Below, in pieces: positions 1 through 9,200 of a stretch of 12,988 bases of DNA (the first letter of the stretch is position 1; each line of letters begins with the position of its first letter). The position numbers and the translations under genes were made by a program. The notes beneath the pieces are model-generated. The model worked only from the letters and a program-made list of their open reading frames with translations, was not told where the DNA came from and did no database searches. Source of the stretch: Baffinella frigidus (lineage: Eukaryota > Cryptophyceae > Cryptomonadales > Baffinellaceae); the NCBI GenBank assembly GCA_026770585.1, contig MU646851.1:57299-70286 (forward strand). The letters are read 5' to 3'.

Positions 1-150
1 TCTGGCCCCTGGATTCGGGTTTCGGGATTCGGGATTCGGAATTCGGGTTTCGGGTTTCGGGTTTCGGGTTTCGGGTTTCGGGATTCGGGTTTCGGGATTC
101 GGGTTTCGGGTTTCGGGTTTCGGGTTTTGGGTTTCGGGTTTCGGATTTCG
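1..150 (+). repeat. Telomere-like TTTCGGG heptamer array
   Basis: Tandem 7-bp units, mostly GGGTTTC with some GGGATTC, fill the left edge of the window. They differ from the plant-type telomere unit TTTAGGG by one base. This is an interstitial array, not a chromosome end, because ordinary sequence follows and other heptamer arrays occur in both orientations throughout the window. Confidence 0.9.
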
Positions 151-243
151 AGTGAGGGTTTAGGATGCCTGCATCATGCGGACGCCACACATCGGACTAC
201 ACATGGATTTTGTGAATAACCCACAAGTTGATCATCGCTAGGA

Positions 244-267
244 CCCTACGGTAGGCCATCCGTAGGG
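244..267. repeat. Dispersed 24-bp imperfect palindrome CCCTACGG...CCGTAGGG (first of nine copies)
   Basis: The core is CCCTACGGTAGGC followed by a short centre and CCGTAGGG. Other copies lie at 957-980 and 1247-1270 (reverse complement of this one), 1373-1396, 1405-1428 (two in tandem), 3005-3028, 6663-6686 and 6841-6864 (eroded). A shortened form is at 668-687. Flanks are partly shared: CTAGGA on one side, and a CATAGGG(n)TTCC tract leading to GGATAAGGTAACG on the other. The palindrome therefore belongs to a longer repeat that has been fragmented. Confidence 0.85.
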
Positions 268-317
268 ACATAGGGTTGTTCCTCCAGATATCCTTTGTTC
301 CTCCGGATATCCTAACC

Positions 318-465
318 GATCTCATAGGCAAACACTTATAATTTATAAATTGGATCTCAATCAAAATTATTACACTTTTGCTTTAATATTACTCATAAAT
401 ATCGTTCTGTGTAGTAAGTTTCATTGAATCCAGTTGATAAATTATAAGTGTTTCCGTATGAGATC
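318..465. mobile_element. Palindromic MITE-like element, copy 1 (target duplication GATC)
   Basis: The element spans 322-461 (140 bp) and is flanked by GATC at 318-321 and 462-465. Its arms pair over nearly their full length: TCATAGGCAAACACTT at the left matches TCATACGGAAACACTT read from the right. The inner core, AAAATTATTACAC, resembles the AAAATTACTACACA core of three other elements here. Uninterrupted versions of the same site are present at 1202-1236 (minus strand, single GATC) and 6912-6953, which establishes this as an insertion. No open frame is present. Confidence 0.85.
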
Positions 466-537
466 CTCGCTCAGAATCGGCCAGAAAACTCCTTAGTAGC
501 CTGCTGTGTGGTCATGCGGGCCAGGGTACGGGTTTAC

Positions 538-592
538 CTGGCCATCGAACCCGTGCGGGAGCAGGAGAACAAGCCCCGACTTCTGATTCCAC
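538..592 (-). CDS. OGDH: OGDH exon encoding (K)[18 protein letters not shown]
   Basis: This 55-nt exon reads G + 18 codons, [18 protein letters not shown], matching the E1 segment that follows GEAK in the family ([25 protein letters not shown]). The acceptor is CTGCAG followed by GTGGAATC; the donor is CAG followed by GTAAACC. It begins in phase 2, supplying the last base of the lysine codon whose first two bases end the exon at 1653-1732. The next expected block, GPEHSS, is not found in the remaining 537 bp, so the following intron runs off the window or the gene is broken there. Confidence 0.85.
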
Positions 593-3500
593 CTGCAGCG
601 AAAGAACACGCCCCTTTAAAACATTTTCATCATTATCAAGTAACGGACTGAAACCAGGGTAGCTGAACCTACGGTATTCCGTAGGGGCCCTGGGCCCGCG
701 TTTTTTGTGTGGGAGTCTACACAAAAATCCTAGCCGGGGCACGAGTCCCGACTTCTGGTTCCACCAGCGCGAGAAGACGCCATTTGAGAACTGTGTTTAA
801 TACGGGAATTGGAGCCGTGCCTTCCAATCCGACGCTTTCCGTTGGCTCCCTTTCCTAGGGCATTGTTCAAATTCCGAGAATCTATTCTGGGCGGGGATTA
901 TCTTGGTCTCACCCGTCGCGCGACAATTTTACACATTGACAGGAACAACCCTATGTCCCTACGGATGGCCTACCGTAGGGTCCTAGCGATGATCAACTTG
1001 TGGGGTTTCCCAAGTTAATCCCCGTCGCGATGTTTGAGATCCATGACTCCTTTAGGGCTAGGTGACGGGACTCACTTGGCCGCGCCGGTCAAGATGAAGT
1101 AGTCACATTCAGGGGTTTAAAATACCTGGTTTTGTACCAGGCATTAACTAGATAACCAGTTTCTGAAATAAAAAGTATCCAGGGCGGGGAGTAACTTGGC
1201 CGCTGAGCGAGGATCGGTTAGGATATCTGGAGGAACAGCCCTAGGTCCCTACGGATGGCCTACCGTAGGGTCCTAGCGATGATCAACTTGTGGGGTTTTC
1301 CAAGTTGATCCCCGTCGCGATGAAGTTATCGAAGATGCGCTCCGCCACGTTCGGTTGCCCGACTATTCTCAACCCTACGGTAGGCAACCCGTAGGGGCAT
1401 AGAACCCTACGGTAGGCAACCCGTAGGGACATAGGGGGGTTCCTACGGATAAGGTAACGAAACTCCTTTACGGGCACTGCGTGCCCGAAAACCCCTTCGT
1501 AGCCCTCTGTGCGGGTGACGGGACGCACTTGGCCTCGCCAGTCGCGATGAAGTTATCCATGACCGAAACCCGTCAAATTTAGAGCGGGAAAGAGCATGAA
1601 TTTGGCGAGACCAAATAGACTGAGACAGAGCTAAGAGGGCTTGGGGAATCACTTGGCCTCGCCAGTCGCGATAAAGTTATCGATAATGTGCTGGGCCACG
1701 TTCGCGAAGTCCCCAAACTGCGCCTCCCAGATCTGCAGAGCGCGGTGTGCACATATTTTGGCCGCCGAAATAACACGCAAAATTGGTGAAATTTGACGAT
1801 CTTGTACCAGAACCGTCAATTTTTACCGGTTTTTTAATTGAGTGTTTCCGTTGTGCCAAATTCTCTGGATGATGTGCTGGGCCACGTTCGCGAAATCCCC
1901 AAACTGCGCCTCCCAGATCTGCATCGCACATTTCGGGTCAGTATCCTTGATTTTTCAATTTTTATCAGGACATGAAAAATCAAGCAAACTTGTGGCCGTT
2001 TCGTGACATGATATGGGTGGGTGGTGCTATCCTGGCACAACACCCATGCCTAACATAGCATAAATGCCAGGTTATCGATGATATGCTGTTCCCCGTTTTC
2101 GAAGTTCCCACACTGCGGCTTCCAGATCTGCAGAGCGGAATGGCAAACACGTCAGATCTGACGTTTTCGCGTCATCTTAAGGGTGGAATTCGCTATCTTA
2201 GACTCGAAATAGCTTTACCTTGGCACAAACCACCCCTAAGATAACACAGAGGTGATGATGTGCTGGGCCACGTTCGCGAAATCCCCAAACTGCTCCTCCT
2301 AGATCTGCACCGGGGGACGACAAACACCTCAGATCTTCTCTAGGGAGTAGCCGTACTCAAGCCCGAGCACCTTCCAGTACGGATTTCCCATACACCCCAA
2401 AAGGTAATTTACCGGACTCCTTGATTCCTCCTTGATTTCTCTCCAAAACGGACTCCTTGATTTCTCCCCAAAAGAAGCCGGTGTGTGGTACAGATGATAG
2501 CACAGAGTTCCCCCCACACACCCCAAAAGGTAATTCACCACAGAAACCCTCAATTTCCCCCCAAAAGTGGCCGATTTGGAGTACAAATGATAGAAAGACG
2601 CACCCCCCCAAACTCCCTTGAGATCTTCCGGGTAGGGAGAAGACCATGAGGGCAAGGTCCGACTCGAGAGAGTAGCCGTACTCGAACCCGAGCACCTTCC
2701 AGTACGGATTCTCCATACACCCCAAAAGGTAATTTACCGGACTCCTTGATTTCTCCTCGATTTCTCTCCAAAAAGGACTCCTTGACTTCTCTCCAAAAGT
2801 GGCCGATTTGTGGTACAAATGATAAAGACGCAACCTCCCAAACTCCCTTTAGCTCTTCCGGGTAGGGATGAGACCGTCGGGGCAAGGAGACCTCATCCCT
2901 ACTACCTAATCCCGAAACACGACCTTTCCATAGAGCGGTGCTACGAAGGGATTGTCGGGCAGGAAATCACCGTGCGGGCGAGGTCCGACTCGAGGGAGGT
3001 ACGACCCTACGGTAGGCAACCCGTAGGAACATGGGGGGGTTCCTGCGGAGAAGGTAACGGAAACTCGGGTCTTTCCTGCCCGAAAATCCCTTCGTAGCCC
3101 GCTGTGTGGAATGGGAGTCGTGACCGACGACGTTCAACGACAACCGTGTACATGTAGAGTGTGCATGACCTCCCTCTACAAGGGCACCTCGCTCACAAGA
3201 AAGCGCTCCCCCTTAGGACCCGCTGTGTGGAAGGGTCTCTCTCACCGTGAGGGCGAGGTCCGACTCGAGGGAGTAGCCGTACTCGAACCCGAGCACCGCC
3301 GCTTCAGACAGCGACGAATTGCACACCTGGACACCAAGAGGATCAGATACGAAGTTAATACTGTGTCAATTTAAAAGTGTCGAGTGTCCATGTAACAGGG
3401 TCAAGCCGACAGCGACGAATTGCACACCTGCAAAACGTGTATTCACGTTTGAGGCCACTGTACGGAGGCGGGCTCGTTTTGAGGCTCAGAGACTTTTGGA

Positions 3501-4018
3501 TCACTCATCGCGAGGCCTGAGAGTAATAAAGAAGAAGACCAAGGACCGCAGCTTCCGACGGCGACGAATTGCACACCTGGACACCAAGAGGTTACCTCGC
3601 CAGAAACATTGATTTGGAAAACGTTGGAAAATAATTAGTTTAAATTGCCAATTGGAAAACGTCAAAATAACAGTGGTAAGTTAACACATTCTGAATAAAT
3701 AAGAATAAATAAGACACGTGTTAACGTGAAGTTGATACTTCGTACTCGAATCCAAGGACCGCAGCCTCCGGCAGCGACGAGTTGTACACCTGGACACCGA
3801 GAGGGGCCCCTGTTAACTTAAAAGTGTTGAGTTAACAAGGTTTAGATAGATTTAAGAAAAAACTAGGATTTTTGTTTAAATCGACCAGACTTCATTTGGT
3901 GCCCGGCACGTAAAGCGTTGCGTCACGCTAAACACTAAACCCTAAACCCTCAACCCTCAACCCTCCACCCTCCACCCTCCACCCTCCACCCTCCACCCTC
4001 CACCCTCCACCCTCCACC

Positions 4019-4050
<32 letters not shown>

Positions 4051-6201
4051 ACTCTCAACCCTCCACCCTCAACCCTCCACCCTCCACCCTCCACCCTCCA
4101 CCCTCCACCCTCCACCCTCCACCCTCCACCCTCAACCCTCAAACCCCTAAACACTAGCCGCGAAACCCTGAATCCGCAACCCTAGAACCTAACCGATAAA
4201 CCCTCAAACCCTAGACCTGAAGAGTGGCCTGCGGCCCGAGTTTGAGGTTGTTGAGCCCAAGTCTCGACACCTACCCTAATCTTCCTCAAAAAGTATTTTT
4301 AAAGTGCCACGTGGTTCTATTTTACAATCGAAAAGGACGAGCCCGTACTATTTTACAACCTCAAAAGATTTTGAACCTGGAGTGTGGCCTGCGGCCCGAG
4401 TTTGAGGTAAATAAGTGGCGTTTACGGCTTTCGTAATCAGTGTCCCTCCAGGACGAGCTGGTACTAACCTGTGTGTTCCCCCGGGACGCTCCCGTACTAA
4501 CCCAGGACGCGCCAGTACTAACCTGGAGTGTGGCCTGCGGCCCCAGTTTGAGGTTGTTGAGCGGCGTGTATGGCTGCGCCGTCGTTTGGTCGTAAATCAC
4601 CTGGTTTAGGGTTTAGGGTTTGGGGTTTGGGGTTTGGGGTTTGGGGTTTGGGGTTTGGGGTTTGGGGTTTAGGGTGTAGGGTTTAGGGTTTAGGGTTTAC
4701 GGTTTAGGGTTGAGGGACCGTGTGGCGTTGATTGTGTTCCGAATCTCATCCGGTCAGGTATTTGATTTAAATGCTCGGCGGAGTTCCCCATACAACGAAA
4801 ATTACTACACAACCGATAAAAGAGTCGTGTCCGAAAGATCATGTGTAGTAATTTTCGTACATTCGGGGAACTTCCGAGCATTTAATTTAAATACCCGACC
4901 GGATGAAATCCTGCCCCGAGAGACGCAAGCCTCTCGCCCGAAACCCTAGACCCTATTCCCTATTCCCTGATCTCCAATCCATGAACATTAATCCCTCATC
5001 ACTGACACATAATCCCTAATCTCTAAACAATAATCACTCCTGCCCCGAGAGACGCAAGCCTCTCTCCCGAAACCCTAGCCCCAAAACCCTCATCACTCAT
5101 CCCTACTACCTAATCCCTAAACACGAACACCCAATCCCTACTTAGGAAAGCTTAGAGCGTTTGCGGTAATTGTTGTCCGTTTTGGACATACGGTTTTCCC
5201 GTTTCCCGGTTTTGATTTGTACCAGAAGTGTCCATTAAATTTTTTTACGAACTTTAAATGGACACTTCTGGTACAAATCAAAATTGGAAAATGGGAAAAC
5301 CACAAGTCCAAAACGGACAACAATTACCGCAAACGCTCTAACGCGTGGCGTTGGTTAAAGGTGATCCGAATGTTTTGAGTCCTGTCCTGAGAGACGCACG
5401 CCTCTCTCTCTCGAGACCCTAGACCCCAACCTCTAGGCCCTAAACGCTCAACGCTCAACGCTAAACCCCAAAACGGAGACGCACGCCTCTCTCTCTCGAA
5501 ACCCTAGACCCCAAACTCTAGGCCCTAAACGCTCAACGCTCAACGCTAAACCCCAAAACGTTGAACCCTATCCCCTAGACACCACACCCTCACCCCTGAA
5601 GCGTAAATCAGAAAACGTATGACGTAAAGCGTAAATCGGAAAGCAAACACGTGGCGTTGGTTGAAGATGCCGCGCTCTGAGTCCTGCCCTACAATTCAGG
5701 CGTCGCGTGGGCTCAAGCTCAAGCTCCTGCGCGTCGAGCCACTCTGCTCCGTCGGTAACTGGTACCAAAAAACCTCAAACTCGGGCCGCAGGCCACACTC
5801 CAGGTTCAAAACCCTTTGAGATTGTAAAATAGTACGGGCTCGTCCTTTTAGATTGTAAAATAGTACCACGTGGTACTATTAACACGTTTTTTTTAGGTAG
5901 ATTAGAGTAGGTGTCGGGACTTGGGCGCAGCGATACACGCCGCTGAACAACCTCAAACACCAAGATGTACTGTTTTCGAGTGGTCAACAGGTGTGCGAGA
6001 TCTGCCCAACGTACACACCCTGAAACCTAACCCCCACCCCTAAACCCTCAAGGCCAAACGCTGGAGGCCAACCCCTAAAGGCTAGAGGCTGAACGCGTTA
6101 GGTACATACAGCGTGGCGTGGGTTGAAGGTGCCGCGTTCCGAGTCCTGCCCCGAGAGACACACGTCTCTCTCTCCCTCTCCCTCTCTTTCTCTCTCTATC
6201 T

Positions 6202-6236
<35 letters not shown>

Positions 6237-9200
6237 GAAACTCAAGACCCCACACCTAAATCCCTAATCCCTGAACCCTACTCAATGCACCATACCGCGT
6301 GTCGTTGGTTGAAGGTGCCGCGTTCCGAGTCCTGCCCCGAGAGACGCACGTCTCTCTCTCTTGAACCCCTGGACCCTAGACCCTAGACCCTTATCCCTAA
6401 TCCACAAACCCTAATCCTCAATCCCTAATCCCTGAGCCCTAATCCCTGAACACTAATCCCTAAACACTAATCCCTAATTAGTAAAGCATACCGCATGCCG
6501 TTGGTTGAAGGTGCCGCGTTCGGAATCCTGCCCCGAGAGACGCACGTCCACCGTTGGGTGGTCCTGCCGGAAAACAAACACCGTAAGCAGCGAGTTTCCA
6601 CACCCACCACACAGCGGCCTTCGAAGGGATTTTGAACTACCCTTAAGCGATACGACCTAGGACCCTACGGTAGGCAATCCGTAGGGGCATAGGGGGGGTT
6701 CCTACGGATAAGGTAACGAAAAGGCCCCGAGAGACGTACGACCACCGTCGGGTGGTCCTGCCGGAAAACAGACACCTTAAGCCACACAGCGGATTACAAC
6801 AAAGTTTCGCGCATAACCCACGAGCGGATCATCCCTAGGACCCTACGGTAGGCAACTCGTAGGTAAATAGGAAGCAGGCCTATTTTTTTGTTTGTTTTTA
6901 AAACTGTTTTTACGGATATCCCAACCGATTCTCGCTCGGAATCGGTCAGAAGGTATCGAACGCGGTTCGGAATCCTGTCCAGAGAGACGCACGTCCACCG
7001 TTGGGTGGTCCTGCCGGACGGTACATGGTTCAGGGTTCATGGTTCATGGTTCATGGTTCATGGTTCATGGTTTATGGTTTATGGTTTATTGTTTATTGTT
7101 TATTGTTTATTGTTTATTGTTTATTGTTTATGGTTCAGTGTTCAGTGTTCAGTGTTCAGTGTTCAGTGTTCAGTGTTCAGTGTTCAGTGTTTAACGTTTA
7201 GCGTTTAGCGTTTAGAGATCAGAGCTCAGGGTGACGTGTTCAGTGTTCAGTGTTCAGTGTTCAGTGTTCAGTGTTCAGTGTTCAGTGTTCAGTGTTCAGT
7301 GTTCAGTGTTCAGGGTTTAACGTTGAGCGTTCAGGGACCAGAGCTCAGTGTTCAGTGTTCAGTGTTCAGGGATCAGTGTTCAGTGTTAAGTGTTGAGTGT
7401 TAAGTGTTCAACGTTGAGCGTTTAGCGTTCAGGGATCAGAGCTCAGGGTGGATGGTTTAGGGTTCAGGGTTCCGAGTCCTGCCCGAGTCCTTCTCTCAGA
7501 GACGCACGTCCACCATCAGGCGATACTGCTAACCAGAAACAGGAAAGGGGTGCTTTTCGGACAAAGGGCTGTAGTTCGACCTGAAGCAGACTTTTCTCAG
7601 GTTGACATGCTAAAGTGGAGGCACGCCGTCGTAAGGGCCTTTCAAGGCGAGGCAAGCCACTGAGGTAAATTTTGTTAGGGTGTGTGAAAGGCCCTTACGA
7701 CGGCGTGCCTCCGCTGGGTGTGCGGCACACATCCGTCAACGTTGGAGCGGAAAAGAGCCCCGCCGGCAGGCTCGTGAACGCCCGCGTGACCGTTCACGCG
7801 GACGCCGAAGCCAGACGGTCGGTCGTGACTGCCTTGCGTGTTCCTAGGTTGACATGCTGGGTGTGCGGCACACATCCGTCAACGTTGGAGCGGGTAAGAG
7901 CCCGGTCTCTCCAGATTGGTGAGACCAAATAGACTGAGACAGAGCTAGGGACAACTGGTATACCTCTAAACCCTAAGGGAGACAGATCCTAAACCCTAAA
8001 CCCTAAACCCTAGACCCTAAACCTAAATCCTGATCATAAACCCTAAACTCCAGACCTAAACCCTAAACCTGGTACTCCAAGAAAATCTCCGGCGTCGAAT
8101 TTTGCACCCTAAACCCTAAATCCTTATCCTACACCGAAACCCTCATCCTAAACTCTAAACCCTAAACCTGGTATTCAACAAAGATCCCCAGCGTCGAGTT
8201 TTGCGAGGCGTCTTGGGTTTAGGGTTTAGGGTTTAGGGTTTAGGGTTTGGGATTTAGGGTTTAGGGTTTAGGGGTTAGGGTTTAGGGGCTATAAACCTGG
8301 TACGCAACGCAGATTTCCGGCGTCGAGTTTTGCATGGCGTCTTGCGTGCCCGATAGAGAGGTAGCCGTACCCTAACGAGTTTTGCACCCTACACCCTAGA
8401 TCCCAACCCTAAACCCTAATCCCTAATCCCAAACTCTAAACGCTCATACCTAATCCTAAACTCTAAACCCTAAACCTGGTATTCGACGGACATCTCCGGC
8501 GTCGAGTTGTGCAAGGCGTCTTGCGTGCCCGACAGGGATGTGCATCCGTTAAAATTTATGGTGTATGGTCTATGTTTTATGGTTTACGATTTAAGGTTTG
8601 GGGTTGAAGATAGGGGTTAAACCTGGTACTCAACGAAATTGTCCGGCGTCGAGTTTTACACCCTGAACCCTAAATCCCAATCCTAAAACCTAATCCTAAA
8701 CCCTAAACCTGGTACTCGACGAACATCTCCGGCGTCGAGTTGTGCAAGGCGTCTTGCGTGCCCGACAGGGACGTGCATCCGTTACAATTTATGGTGTATG
8801 GTACATGGTCTATGTTTTATGGTTCGTGGTTTCATGATGGTTTAGGGTTTAGGATGGGGGTCAAACCTGGTACTCGACGAACATCTCCGGCGTCGAGTTG
8901 TGCATGGCGTCTTGCGTGCCCGATAGTGACGTGCACCCGTACCCTACCCCCCCTGCTCAGGGTTTAGGGTTTGGGTTGGGGGGTTTAGGGTTCTGGGTTT
9001 AGGGTTTAGAGTTTAGGGTTTAGGGTTTAGGGTTTAGGGTTTAGGGTTTAGAGTTTAGGGTTTAGGGTTTAGGGTTTAAGGTTTAGGGATTGGGGTTTGG
9101 GGTTTGAGGTTTGGGGATTGGGGTTTAGGGTTTCTGGTCCCCGGGGTCATTCCTGGCGGGTTCAGGGTTCAGGGTTCAGGGTTCAGGGTTCAGGGTTCAG

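Larger units (their letters stand above)
174..519. mobile_element. Element with CCACACAGC-type terminal inverted repeats, next to an OGDH exon
   Basis: The left end (CCACACATCGGACTAC from 185) and right end (reverse complement CCACACAGCAGGCTAC, ending at 511) form imperfect terminal inverted repeats of about 28 bp. The 8-mer TCATGCGG occurs at 174-181 and again at 512-519, which looks like a target-site duplication, although three bases (ACG) lie between the left copy and the inverted repeat. The body holds the CCCTACGG palindrome (244-267) and a nested palindromic insertion (322-461). The right end lies 26 bp inside the intron that follows the exon at 538-592. Related ends occur inside other introns of this window. 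There is no coding capacity, so it would be non-autonomous. Confidence 0.6.
1021..2304 (-). pseudogene. Array of degenerate copies of the [14 protein letters not shown] exon
   Basis: Besides the good exon at 1653-1732, broken copies lie at: 2253-2304 (TGG of IWE mutated to TAG, ends at AQHII); 2071-2127 (divergent, [19 protein letters not shown]); 1868-1918 ([17 protein letters not shown], then cut); 1529-1561 ([10 protein letters not shown], donor GTGCGT); 1311-1355 ([14 protein letters not shown]); 1076-1105 (FILTGAAK, donor GTGAGT); and short scraps at 1021-1032 and 1194-1210. Several copies keep the acceptor CTGCAG or ATGCAG, or the donor, so intron flanks were copied with the exon. Copies nearer the left edge retain only the 3' half. 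Confidence 0.85.
2340..3789 (-). pseudogene. Array of degenerate copies of the VCNSSLSE...[10 protein letters not shown] exon
   Basis: Partial copies surround the good exon at 3246-3326. They are at 3741-3789 ([16 protein letters not shown], acceptor kept), 3541-3576 ([13 protein letters not shown]), 3406-3427 (VCNSSLS, with acceptor TTTTGCAG), 2971-2997 (SLESDLAR, inside an inverted-repeat element), 2645-2694 ([17 protein letters not shown], 5' part lost) and 2340-2373 ([11 protein letters not shown]). Copies at the upstream end keep the 5' half of the exon with its acceptor. Copies at the downstream end keep the 3' half. Confidence 0.85.
5342..7545 (-). pseudogene. Array of degenerate copies of the [19 protein letters not shown] exon
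   Basis: Besides the good exon at 6492-6563, copies lie at: 7470-7545 (VDVRL then an insertion); 6964-7010 ([15 protein letters not shown], acceptor kept, 3' part lost); 6723-6757 ([11 protein letters not shown], acceptor kept); 6296-6350 ([18 protein letters not shown], donor GTATGG, 5' part lost); 6110-6165 (donor GTATGT); 5651-5690 ([12 protein letters not shown]); 5342-5405 (frameshifted); and a scrap at 5465-5490. Copies that lose the 5' part are joined to CT-rich or CCCTAAA-like tracts. Copies that lose the 3' part are joined to fragments of the CCACACAGC repeat. Confidence 0.85.

Noticed and set aside
2329-2885. Minus-strand frames of 108-158 residues
   Set aside because: They are produced by the tandemly duplicated block; only the short KVLGxEYGYSLE part is meaningful, as an exon fragment.
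3111-3612. Plus-strand frames of 87 and 97 residues
   Set aside because: They lie opposite the VCNSSLSE exon and its copies and have no recognisable features.
4451-4525. TACTAAC stretches as intron branch points
   Set aside because: They match the yeast-type branch consensus but lie on the plus strand, opposite the gene, and recur as part of a tandem unit; no acceptor follows them at a sensible distance.
6888-7208. Open frames rich in FMVHGSW and SVQCSVF
   Set aside because: They are translations of 7-bp repeat arrays in three overlapping frames, with no domain or start context.
7716-7905. An OGDH exon reading [13 protein letters not shown] on the minus strand
   Set aside because: It resembles NVDKRTCIP of animal E1 only loosely, sits in a direct repeat, and no VLHDQ precedes it; I list it only as a repeat.
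8958-9140. A chromosome end
   Set aside because: TTTAGGG arrays occur many times, in both orientations, flanked on both sides by non-telomeric sequence and exon copies.
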